A stretch of 64,000 nucleotides of DNA from Streptomyces rishiriensis (lineage in GTDB: Bacteria; Actinomycetota; Actinomycetes; Streptomycetales; Streptomycetaceae): the NCBI RefSeq assembly GCF_030815485.1, contig NZ_JAUSWV010000002.1:124001-188000 (forward strand). Reading direction: 5' to 3'. The stretch's first letter is position 1, and every line of letters starts with the position of its first letter. Positions 1 to 8,019 of this stretch are shown here, one piece after another. Under the pieces are notes generated by a model. It was not told the origin of the DNA and did no database searches. It saw nothing but the letters and a program-made list of their open reading frames with translations. Both the position numbers and the translations under genes were made by a program.

Positions 1-3000
1 CCGCGGCCGACGACAACCCGCCGGTGACCACACCAGCACGGGACTCGCCCCGCGCCAGCGCCTCCAGACCCGCCACAGCCTCACTCCGCGAACCGGCCAC
101 CACCACCGCCCGCTCGGACAACATCGCCCGCCGAGCGACCAACGCACCCGCCGCATCCGGCAGCGACACCTCACTCGACTCCACAAAGGACGCCAACCGA
201 CCGGCCTGACCCGCCAGGGATGCCGCCGAGGCGGCGGACAGGACCAACGGCACCACACCATCAACGACGTCCAACGTCAGCTCGGACTCGACGGGCTCCG
301 CATTGACGGGCTCCGTCTCCGGGGCCTGTTCCAGGATCAGGTGCGCATTCGTCCCACTGAGACCGAAGGACGACACACCAGCACGGCGGGGCCGGCCGGT
401 TTCTGGCCACGCGCGAGCCTCGGTCAGCACCTGGACGGCACCCGCCGACCAGTCCACCTGCGACGACGGAGCATTGAAATGCAGCGTCGCGGGCATCACG
501 CCGTGCTGCATCGCCTCCACCATCTTGATCACACCAGCCACACCCGCCGCCGCCTGCGTGTGACCGATGTTCGACTTCAGGGAACCCAGCCACAACGGGC
601 GCCCGGGTTCACGGTCACGGCCGTACGTCGCCAGCAGGGCCTGCACCTCGATGGGATCGCCGAGTACCGTGCCCGTGCCGTGCCCTTCCACTACGTCAAC
701 CTCAGCCGCCGAGAGACCAGCCGACGCCAACGCCTTACGGATGACCCGCTGCTGCGAAAGACCATTCGGCGCCGTCAGACCATTCGACGCGCCGTCCTGA
801 TTGATCGCGCTGCCGCGGATCACCGCAAGGATCCGGTGCCCGTTGCGCCGCGCCTCCGACAGCCGCTCCAGGACCACGACACCGGCGCCCTCGGCCCAGC
901 CAGTACCGTCCGCGGCATCCGCGTACGACTTGCACCGGCCGTCCGAGGACAGTGCACGTTGCCGCGAGAACTCCACGAACGTGGAGGGGTCCGCCATCAC
1001 CGTCGCGCCGCCTGCCAGCGCCATGGAGCACTCGCCCTGGCGCAGCGACTGGACCGCCAGGTGCATGGCCACGAGGGAGGATGAGCAGGCCGTGTCCACG
1101 GTGATCGCGGGTCCCTCGAAACCGAACACGTACGACACGCGCCCGGATGCCAGGCTCGACGCCGTGCCCGTCTCGCCGAAGCCCTCGAGTTCCGCCGGAG
1201 CCGCACCCGACAGCCCGTACCCTTGTCCCATCAGGCCTGAAACGATCCCGATGTCACGACCTTTCAGCGTCCATGGGTCGATCCCGGCCCGCTCCAGCGC
1301 CTCCCACGAGGTCTCCAGCAGCAGCCGTTGCTGCGGATCCATGGCAAGTGCCTCACGCGGTGAGATTCCGAAGAACCCGGCGTCGAACAGGCCCGCCTCG
1401 TGCAGGAAGCCGCCCTGATCGACATACGACGTGCCGGTCTTCTCCGGGTCAGCATCGAACAGGCCGTCCAGATCCCAGCCTCGGTCCTCCGGGAAGCCGG
1501 ACACACCGTCCCGGCCCTCGCTGACCAGCCGCCACAGGTCCTGGGGGCTCGCCACACCGCCTGGCAGGCGGCACGCCATACCCACGATTGCAATCGGCTC
1601 CGCGGGGTCGGCGGCCCCGGTCCGATCCTTGTCAGCCGTCGCCTCCCTGGCCGTGTCGTGCAGACCCAGGATCCTGGACCGAAGGTGTGCGGCAAGGGCC
1701 TCGGGAGTCGGGTGGTCGAAGGTCACGGTTGTGGGCAGACGCAGCCCGGTCCGTTCGGTCAGCCGGTTGCGCAGCTCGACGACGGCGAGGGAGCCGAGGC
1801 CGAGGTCGCGGAAGGACCGGCCAGCCAGGGTTGGTTCGGTGCTCGTGTGGGTGCGGCCGGCGGCAGTCTCCTTGCGGATCATCTCGCCGAGCAGGGCAAG
1901 CTGGGCCCGCTCGTCCAGGTCGGCCAGGCGCGCGCGTAGGGCGGCTGTGATCGTCTCGTCGGCCTGGGCGGTGGCGCGGGGCTCCTGTTCCGTCAGAGTG
2001 TCGAGCAGCGTCTGCACTCGGTCGCCGGGATTGATGGTGCTCGGCCAAAGCGCCAGCAGGGCCGGGGATCCGGTCTCGATCAGCGCGTCGAAGGCGGCGG
2101 GGCCCTCGTCCGGCCGGCCGAGGGCCAGCAGCGAGCCGGGCAATCCGTGCAGTCGGCGGTTGCGGACCACGGCCTCGGTGAGGGCGGCGGTGACCACCGT
2201 CGAGGCGAGGCCGTCGGACTGCGCGCCCACCAGTGCGGCAGCGTCGGTCACCACGACGAACGCGGCGAGATCGTCGTCGGCGGTGAAGTCATGCAGCGTT
2301 CGGGCGAGTTCGGGATCATCAGCGGTGTGGACGACCGCGGTCACTGGACCGGTCCTGGTCAGCGCCTCATACAACTTCAGCGAATCCGAGCCGTCGGCAA
2401 CGACGCGGACGATATCCACCCCCTCCGGCAGTGGCTCGTCCTGGCTCCACTCGTCGTAGGTAGGCGTTGCCTGGACGAGCACGAGGTGTCGTGTTCCGTG
2501 CTCGGTGACCAGGTGGCGGGCGAGGACCGAGCCAGTCTTCGTGTCGGCACCTGTAACGACCACGACGCCGTCAATCCCCGGCGTGGCAAGATCCGGCCTG
2601 GCGGCGACGGGGAGGCGCACGAGCCTGGGCCGCATCAGTTCCCCGTCCCGTACGGCGAGCTGGGGCAGGCCCGAGGAGACGGCGGCGATCAGCGCCGCAG
2701 CGTACTCGGACTCCGGGGTGCAGGCTTCGACGTCGACGATGGTCAGCGGCGCGCCGCCACCCCCATCGGCCTGTGCAGCCCGTGCGGCTGCCCACAGTGC
2801 GACTTCGGCGCCATCTGGCGTCTCGTCCCGGTCGGTGACGCCCATCGCGCCCCGGGTAAGGACGACGAGCCGGGACCCGGTCTCCTTGCCCCCTCCAGTG
2901 CAGGTCGGCGTCAATGTGTCCGCGTCTGCCTCTGCGAGGACCGTCACGTCGGTGGCCGCGGCAGGGGTGGTGCGTGACGTTGAAAGGTCAGCGTATTGCC

Positions 3001-4723
3001 GTACGTCGGCGACGCCGGCCTTCCGAAGAGCGGCGACCAGGCCGTCGGTGACGGCGGTCCGACCAACCACTGCCCAGCGCAGCTCTTCCGGCGCGTCAGG
3101 GGAGACTGCCACCCTGCTCCAGTCCCTCAGCATCAGTCCCTCGTGGTGACCGTCGGCGGCGTATCGCAGCCGGGCCGGCAAGTCAGCGAGGAGGCGCCGG
3201 ACGACCTTCCCCGAGGCGGTCCTGGGGATGGTCCGGGCCTCGTATATGCGCTCGGGGAGCTTGTACTGGGAGAGTTGGGTGCGGCAGTGGTCGAGCAGCC
3301 GGGCGAGGTCGACGCCGCCCGGACCAGGGACCACCCAGGCGACGGGGACCTCACCGAGGGTGTCGTGGGGCATGCCCGCGACTGCGACGTCGGCCACGCC
3401 CTCCGCCACGCGCAAGGCGGCCTCGATCTCGTCGGGGTGGATGTTCTCACCGCCGCGGATGATGACATCCCTGAGACGACCGCAGATGGTGAAGTAGCCG
3501 GCTCCGTCGCGCCGGGCCAGGTCACCGGTGTGGAACCAGCCGTTCTGTAGGGCCTCGGCGGTGGCCTGTGGGTTGTTGTGGTAGCCCACCATGACGTTCG
3601 GCCCGCTGACCCAGACCTCGCCCTCGTGCCCGGCGGGCACGTCCTGCCCGGTGCGGGGGTCGACGATCCGGACTCCGACACCGGGCACGGGAAGGCCACA
3701 GGAGCCCTCGACCACGTGGCCGTCGGGCGGGTTGATGGTGATGGCCCCGCAGGTCTCGGTGCTGCCGTAGGCGTCGACGAGGGGGATGCCGAAGGTCTCC
3801 TCGAAGGAGCGGCGCAGTCCAGGGCCGGTGACGGCACCGCCGACGAGGCCGACCCTGAGATCGGGCAGAGAGAGGCCGGTGCGGCGGGCCCTGCCGACCA
3901 GGTGGTGGTAGGTGGTGGGGACGCCGGCCAGGAAGGTGGACCGGTTCTCGCGTAGGGCAGTCAGAATGTCGTCGGCCGAACTGCCGTCCATGATCCGGGC
4001 GGTGGCGCCGGAGACAGTGACGGACAGGACGCAGGCAATGTGGGACAGGCTGTGGAAGAGCGGCAGTGGCCACAGCACGCGGTCATGCTCGGAGAGGCCG
4101 GGCACGGGAATGTAGCAGGAGGCAACAGAGTAGAGGCAGTTGCGCTGGGTGGAAAGGACGCCCTTGGGGCGGCCGGTGGTACCCGAGGTGTAGAACATCC
4201 AGGCCACCTCGTCAAGGCCGAGGTCGTCCGGGGCATCGTTGACGGGCTCGGTGGCGGCGAGTTCCTCGAACGGTACGGTGCCCGGGGGCAGCATGTGCCC
4301 GGCACCGGCCCCGAGGGCGCCGGCCACGACGACGGACACCCCACGGGTTGCACGGGGAATTGACTGAAGGAAAGTTTCTGCGTGTGCAGTGCCGGTGAGG
4401 GCGAACGCCGCTGCGCTGTCGGCCAGGAGGTATTCGATTTCCGCCGGGGCGGCCTGCGGGTTGATCGGTACGCCGATGCCTCCAGCCCGTACCACGGCGA
4501 GGTAGCTCTCCACCATCGCCACCGAGTTGCCGAGACACAGAGCCACCCGGTCGCCGCGCCGGACACCGAGGCCGACCAGGTGACCGGCCAGTCTCCTCGT
4601 CCGTGCGTCGAGTTCCCTGTAGGTGACCGCGTACCGGTCGTCCTCGAAAGCGATCTTGTCCGGGAACCGGCCCGCGTTCTCACTCAGGATGACCGGTAGC
4701 GAGGTGATCAGGTCGGGAAGCAC
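1..4723 (-). CDS. Type I modular PKS, loading module plus first extension KS (5' part; continues past the left edge)
   Basis: One frame stays open from a GTG at 4723 (AGGAG 11 nt upstream) to the window edge, 1574 codons. Residues about 1-510 are an acyl-CoA ligase/adenylation domain: P-loop TSGTTGRPKG near 179, YGSTET near 318, HTGDLARRDGAGYF, GRLRDVIIRGGENI and the catalytic Lys of PRTASGK at 506. About 560-930 is a ketoreductase-like domain with a degenerate nucleotide motif (TGADTKTG) and no catalytic Ser/Tyr. An ACP follows, with phosphopantetheine Ser 978 in DLGLGSL. A complete ketosynthase spans about 1042-1465 with DTACSSS (Cys 1213), EGHGTGT and SNIGHTQAAAG. The rest reads into a KS-AT linker. 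The ligase should adenylate a carboxylic acid and load it on the ACP as starter unit; the KR-like domain is probably structural. CoA-ligase loading modules are known in other polyketide families such as rapamycin/FK520 (with an ER domain). Starter and product cannot be read from sequence. Confidence 0.93.
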   Translation of the reverse strand, partial: MLPDLITSLPVILSENAGRFPDKIAFEDDRYAVTYRELDARTRRLAGHLVGLGVRRGDRVALCLGNSVAMVESYLAVVRAGGIGVPINPQAAPAEIEYLLADSAAAFALTGTAHAETFLQSIPRATRGVSVVVAGALGAGAGHMLPPGTVPFEELAATEPVNDAPDDLGLDEVAWMFYTSGTTGRPKGVLSTQRNCLYSVASCYIPVPGLSEHDRVLWPLPLFHSLSHIACVLSVTVSGATARIMDGSSADDILTALRENRSTFLAGVPTTYHHLVGRARRTGLSLPDLRVGLVGGAVTGPGLRRSFEETFGIPLVDAYGSTETCGAITINPPDGHVVEGSCGLPVPGVGVRIVDPRTGQDVPAGHEGEVWVSGPNVMVGYHNNPQATAEALQNGWFHTGDLARRDGAGYFTICGRLRDVIIRGGENIHPDEIEAALRVAEGVADVAVAGMPHDTLGEVPVAWVVPGPGGVDLARLLDHCRTQLSQYKLPERIYEARTIPRTASGKVVRRLLADLPARLRYAADGHHEGLMLRDWSRVAVSPDAPEELRWAVVGRTAVTDGLVAALRKAGVADVRQYADLSTSRTTPAAATDVTVLAEADADTLTPTCTGGGKETGSRLVVLTRGAMGVTDRDETPDGAEVALWAAARAAQADGGGGAPLTIVDVEACTPESEYAAALIAAVSSGLPQLAVRDGELMRPRLVRLPVAARPDLATPGIDGVVVVTGADTKTGSVLARHLVTEHGTRHLVLVQATPTYDEWSQDEPLPEGVDIVRVVADGSDSLKLYEALTRTGPVTAVVHTADDPELARTLHDFTADDDLAAFVVVTDAAALVGAQSDGLASTVVTAALTEAVVRNRRLHGLPGSLLALGRPDEGPAAFDALIETGSPALLALWPSTINPGDRVQTLLDTLTEQEPRATAQADETITAALRARLADLDERAQLALLGEMIRKETAAGRTHTSTEPTLAGRSFRDLGLGSLAVVELRNRLTERTGLRLPTTVTFDHPTPEALAAHLRSRILGLHDTAREATADKDRTGAADPAEPIAIVGMACRLPGGVASPQDLWRLVSEGRDGVSGFPEDRGWDLDGLFDADPEKTGTSYVDQGGFLHEAGLFDAGFFGISPREALAMDPQQRLLLETSWEALERAGIDPWTLKGRDIGIVSGLMGQGYGLSGAAPAELEGFGETGTASSLASGRVSYVFGFEGPAITVDTACSSSLVAMHLAVQSLRQGECSMALAGGATVMADPSTFVEFSRQRALSSDGRCKSYADAADGTGWAEGAGVVVLERLSEARRNGHRILAVIRGSAINQDGASNGLTAPNGLSQQRVIRKALASAGLSAAEVDVVEGHGTGTVLGDPIEVQALLATYGRDREPGRPLWLGSLKSNIGHTQAAAGVAGVIKMVEAMQHGVMPATLHFNAPSSQVDWSAGAVQVLTEARAWPETGRPRRAGVSSFGLSGTNAHLILEQAPETEPVNAEPVESELTLDVVDGVVPLVLSAASAASLAGQAGRLASFVESSEVSLPDAAGALVARRAMLSERAVVVAGSRSEAVAGLEALARGESRAGVVTGGLSSAA

Positions 4724-5069
4724 CTTGGCTCGAACTCCTAACCGGCTATCGGGGACGGCCAACTGCTGTTCGGCAAGCGTGTACGTCTATAGGGGTGAGT
4801 CAGCTCGACCGTGTGTTGGTCGGCTTCCGAGCCTGCGATGTCTTGGAACGGCTGGCGCAGCGTGAGCGGGGCCGAAAGACTCCAGATGGTCCGCGAAGGT
4901 CGAGAACTGACCTGCATGACACCGGCTGCACGGTCGGCGAGGAAGAAGTGGCCGCCCCAGAAGGCCTGTGTCCTCGGCCGGCTGGCGATGCGCTTCCGCC
5001 CGCCCGCAGTCTCCAGCGGGTCGCGGCAAGCGGGTGCGGACTCCTAAGAGATCTGCGGGCATGCAGGCA
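4724..5069. other. Spacer between the PKS start and azoR, no convincing gene
   Basis: No reading frame here has a credible ribosome site and family signature. It holds the PKS promoter region and one copy of a roughly 50-bp imperfect repeat (4889-4941), whose partner lies upstream of azoR. Confidence 0.5.
4889..4941 (+). repeat. Imperfect direct repeat, copy 1
   Basis: It begins GTCCGCGAAGGTCGAGAACT and shares about four bases in five with 5748-5803, which begins GTCCGCGAAAATCGAGAGCT. Both copies run on through CTGACCTGCA and a CGGTC...GAGG block in the same orientation, so similar sequence lies on each side of azoR. Confidence 0.7.
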
Positions 5070-5702
5070 TCAGGCGGCGAGCTTCTTGAGCGTCTCCTGG
5101 GCAGTTGCCAGGGACTTCTCCCCCAGCGGCTTGAGCTCCGCCATGGCCGGCACGATCGCGGCCAAGGTCAACTCGGCGTGCACGAACGTGAGGTTGTCCG
5201 CGAGACCGATCGCCTTCAGGACGTCCCGCAGGTAGGGCTCCTGGTAATCCTGGCCCTCGCGCGGGGTGCCCGGTGCGTAGGAGCCGCCGCGCGCGGTCAC
5301 CACGATGACCGACTTGCCGCTGAGCGGACCGGAATCGGTCCCCGGGAGGATCGTGTGGGCCGGGCTGACCAGCAGGTCGATCCAGGCTTTGACGTTTGAC
5401 GGGATCGTGTAGTTGTACATCGGCACGCCGAGCACGATCGTGTCGGCGTCGTGCACCTCGGACACCACCGTGTCGACGAGCGCCTTCTCCTCGTCCGTCT
5501 GACCGTGATCGCGGCTGGGGTCCAGAAGGTACTCGCGTACGGGATGGGTGAGGTGAGGGATGGGCTGGGCAGCCAGGTCGCGGTAGACGTAGCCGGCGTC
5601 AGGGTGGTTCTGCCGCCACTGGGTCGCGAAGTACGAGGTCAGCTGACGCGACGTGGAACCCTCATGGCGGATGCTCGCATCGATGTGAAGAAGAGAAGAC
5701 AC
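5070..5702 (-). CDS. azoR: FMN-dependent NADH:quinone oxidoreductase / azoreductase
   Basis: A 210-residue flavodoxin-fold protein of the AzoR family, which uses FMN and NADH to reduce quinones and azo bonds by two-electron transfer in the cytoplasm. The N terminus has the family's phosphate-binding start (IDASIRHEGSTSRQL, near residues 7-21). VLGVPMYNYTIPSNVKAWID near residues 90-109 is the FMN-contacting motif, and TARGGSY is a later conserved loop. Length matches the family. The start is GTG at 5702 with AGGGG about 6 nt upstream. It sits between the PKS gene and a metallophosphoesterase and is probably its own unit, facing thiol/quinone stress or tailoring quinone metabolites. The usual divergent regulator is not seen; only a repeated non-coding block flanks it. 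Confidence 0.9.
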   Translation of the reverse strand: MSSLLHIDASIRHEGSTSRQLTSYFATQWRQNHPDAGYVYRDLAAQPIPHLTHPVREYLLDPSRDHGQTDEEKALVDTVVSEVHDADTIVLGVPMYNYTIPSNVKAWIDLLVSPAHTILPGTDSGPLSGKSVIVVTARGGSYAPGTPREGQDYQEPYLRDVLKAIGLADNLTFVHAELTLAAIVPAMAELKPLGEKSLATAQETLKKLAA

Positions 5703-6069
5703 AAAGACCCCTGAAATTTGCTGGGCAGTTCGTCAAGACCGCAGTTGGTCCGCGAAAATCGAGAGCTGACCTGCACGACACTAGACAGTACGGTCTTCGC
5801 GAGGCATCCCCTGGTCTGGTAGCTCCTGACCGAAGGGCATGAGACCCATGAAGAGGGCATGTAGGTTTGGCATCATGCGCAGCCCGACAGGCATCTCCCA
5901 GCACCGAGCTTGGTCTGGGCCCGCCGCTGTACTGATGGGCCCCTGGACTACGGCTGGCTCGGGCAGCGCATTCCGCGGGAAGTGATCCGCCAGATACAGC
6001 TCAGGGTCGGGTGTCCTGCGGTGGGCCAATGTGTTGCGTGGTGCCATTCGACTGTCGGAAGGGGTGAAG
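5703..6069. other. azoR upstream region and spacer
   Basis: It holds the azoR promoter region, repeat copy 2 (5748-5803) and about 250 bases with no recognisable gene. A minus-strand open stretch at 5781-6107 matches no family I know. Confidence 0.5.
5748..5803 (+). repeat. Imperfect direct repeat, copy 2
   Basis: Partner of 4889-4941. It lies 46 bases upstream of the azoR GTG and so overlaps the likely promoter region. Whether it is a regulator site or a duplication scar cannot be decided. Confidence 0.7.
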
Positions 6070-6978
6070 GTGGAGTCGACGGACGGCCGTGGACGCCTGC
6101 TCGCCATCAGCGACCTGCATGTCGGCTACGCCGAGAACCGCGCCCTCGTGGAGAAGATTCGGCCCACGTCGGACGAGGACTGGCTGCTGGTCGCCGGTGA
6201 CGTCGCCGAAACCGTCGCCGACATCCGCTGGACCCTTGAACTACTGGCCGGCCGCTTCCGCAAGGTGATCTGGGCACCCGGCAACCACGAGCTGTGGACC
6301 CACCAAAGAGACACGATCACCCTGCGCGGCGTGGAACGGTACGACCACCTTGTCGCCATGTGCCGGGAAATGGGTGTGATCACACCCGAGGACCCCTACC
6401 CCGTCTGGGCCGGCCCGGACGGACCCGCAGCCATCGCACCGCTCTTCCTGCTCTACGACTACTCGTTCCTCCCTGATGGCTGCACGACCAAGGAGGAGGG
6501 ACTCGCGTACGCGCACGGCACCGGGGTCGTTTGCTCCGACGAGTACCTGCTACACCCCGATCCCTATCCCAGCCGCGAGGCGTGGTGCCGGGCCCGGGTG
6601 GCTGCGACCCAACGCAGGCTGGCGGAGATCCCCGGCGATCTCCCCGTGGTGCTGGTGAACCACTATCCGCTGGACCGGCATCCCACGCGAATCCTGCGCT
6701 ACCCGGAGTTCGCCATGTGGTGCGGCACCCGCCTGACCGCCGACTGGCACCGCCGTTTCCGGGTCGCATGCATGGTCTACGGTCATCTCCACATTCCGCG
6801 GACCACCCACCACGAAGGCGTCCGCTTCGAAGAGGTGTCGCTGGGCTACCCCCGAGAATGGGGCCCGCGCGCACAGCCGCCCGGAAGACTGCGTCAAATT
6901 CTTCCGAGGGAGGACCAAGCACGTGTTCGAGGAGTTGCTCCCGGGGTCGGTCACGGTCGTGGAGACGCTGGGCAGTGA
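6070..6978 (+). CDS. Metallophosphoesterase (calcineurin-like)
   Basis: A dinuclear-metal phosphoesterase with the family motifs in order: AISDLHVGY (D-x-H), VAGDVAE (GD), APGNHELW (GNHE), VNHYPLD and a C-terminal GHLHIPR. In streptomycetes this subgroup is usually encoded just upstream of, and overlapping, a 4'-phosphopantetheinyl transferase gene. Here too the reading frame overlaps the GTG of such a gene by 56 bp. The substrate is unknown; a role linked to carrier-protein maturation is suggested only by the recurring neighbour. In-frame GTGs exist at 6031, 6064 and 6070. GGAAGG at 6057-6062 is best spaced for 6070, giving 302 residues. All catalytic residues are intact although its partner is broken. 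Confidence 0.85.
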   Translation: MESTDGRGRLLAISDLHVGYAENRALVEKIRPTSDEDWLLVAGDVAETVADIRWTLELLAGRFRKVIWAPGNHELWTHQRDTITLRGVERYDHLVAMCREMGVITPEDPYPVWAGPDGPAAIAPLFLLYDYSFLPDGCTTKEEGLAYAHGTGVVCSDEYLLHPDPYPSREAWCRARVAATQRRLAEIPGDLPVVLVNHYPLDRHPTRILRYPEFAMWCGTRLTADWHRRFRVACMVYGHLHIPRTTHHEGVRFEEVSLGYPREWGPRAQPPGRLRQILPREDQARVRGVAPGVGHGRGDAGQ

Positions 6979-7066
6979 CGCCCTCGGCGACGGCGTCATC
7001 CTCCACCCCGAGGTGGAGGCGGTCATAGCGCGGGCCGTGGAGAAAACGGCGCCGCGAGTTCACCGC
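6923..7066 (+). pseudogene. 4'-phosphopantetheinyl transferase, N-terminal fragment
   Basis: GTG at 6923 follows GGGAGG and reads MFEELLPGSVTVVETLGSDA and then ILHPEVEAVIARAVEK, the standard start of a Sfp-type PPTase of streptomycetes. The expected next residues (RRREFTA) are encoded only after removing one extra A near 7042. Similarity then stops at about 7064, before the Mg2+- and CoA-binding core. The enzyme would convert apo-ACPs to holo-ACPs, but this copy cannot. A PPTase elsewhere in the genome must serve the neighbouring PKS if that cluster is active. Confidence 0.75.
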
Positions 7067-7596
7067 CGCTGGTCGACGGACATCGCATCGAGGCCTTCGA
7101 CGGCCGCTGGACCGCACACCGGGGCATGCTCCCGACGGCCGTCGTCGTACACCACTTCTGCAGTATCCCCGGTCGATGAAGATGGCCCCGAGGTCGCGTA
7201 TCCGGTCCTTGGAGGTGTCGCCGATGCGCATCTCCCGTACCGTCGCCTGGCTCTGCATGCGGCTCCGCCTCGTCGACCAGGTCCGCTGCGTCAGCGCCGG
7301 GTCACGCTACACGCGGGGATGTTCGTGATGCAGGACCTGAGAAGCAACTCCCACAAGAAACACGAGGCCCGTTCTGGAGGTCACCGGACCCGGTGATCAA
7401 GGCACACCGCGGCACCCGGACGAACTGAGAGACACCTCGAAGACAGGGGAAAGGGTCATGGACTTGATGTGATCGTCTCGGCGACTACCAATGTGAGGGA
7501 TACGGGGAAGCTGACAGGGATCTAGTCTGGTCTGTGGTTCAGCTTTCATCACTCAACACCCCGCACAGGCCAGGGAAGCACCATGGTCGCGGCCTT
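7067..7596. other. Junction region between truncated PPTase and IS remnant
   Basis: No recognisable gene. The segment joins the broken PPTase to a decayed transposase and contains one copy of a short direct repeat (7456-7487). A minus-strand open stretch from 7258 begins with plausible protein sequence (RDLGAIFIDRGY) but matches nothing I recognise. Confidence 0.5.
7456..7487 (+). repeat. Short direct repeat, copy 1 (CTTGATGTGATCG core)
   Basis: GTCATGGACTTGATGTGATC followed by GTCTCGGCGAC closely matches 11106-11137 (GTCATGGCTTGATGTGATCG then CTCGGCAACGAC) in the same orientation. The two copies bracket an IS5-like remnant, the LuxR gene and an IS701-like remnant. Confidence 0.65.
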
Positions 7597-7970
7597 CTGC
7601 GATGTGTTTTAGGGGTTTTCTGACGAGCGGTGGCCATCAGATTGTCCCCAGCCGGAAGTCCGCTGGAATTCGCCCGGTCGCACTCGGCGAGTGCGCCGTC
7701 CACGAGAACATGGTCGACGTCTGTCCCGCGCAGGACCTTCAGCAGGCCCGGCGCCTTGTCGGCCAGGTGCCCGACGACGGTGTGACCTACGCGTGGGCGG
7801 TGCCGGCGGAGACACGGAAACCCGCGGCGAGTTGAGCCGGCGGGTCGTGTCGGCACAGGTACGCGAGAGCGATCACCACACGCTTGGACAGCCGGAGTGT
7901 GCAGCGTCGGTCACCCTCACGGGTCACGATCAGCATCGTCACCCACTCCACAGTGCGTGGAGCAGTTGAG
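7597..7970 (-). pseudogene. IS5-family-like transposase remnant
   Basis: Read on the minus strand, the pieces are TLRLSKRVVIALAYL, DPPAQLAAGFRVSAGTAHA (helix-turn-helix part) and, one frame over, VVGHLADKAPGLLKVLRG and VDHVLVDGALAECDR (start of the DDE domain). Together they match the N-terminal half of IS5-type transposases common in streptomycetes. A TAG replaces the expected Tyr codon after TAHA, a frameshift follows, and similarity ends after ECDR, so the catalytic core is lost. It is a fossil next to the LuxR gene. Confidence 0.65.
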
Positions 7971-8019
7971 TGCGGCAGGATACGAGACCAACAGGCTTCC
8001 AGGGCCGGAGAGTTGAGAG

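Noticed and set aside
341..4683. Numerous long open frames on both strands inside the PKS region (for example 1431-2459 plus, 3133-3837 minus)
   Set aside because: All lie over the ligase-KR-ACP-KS frame, lack family motifs and arise from GC-rich codon bias.
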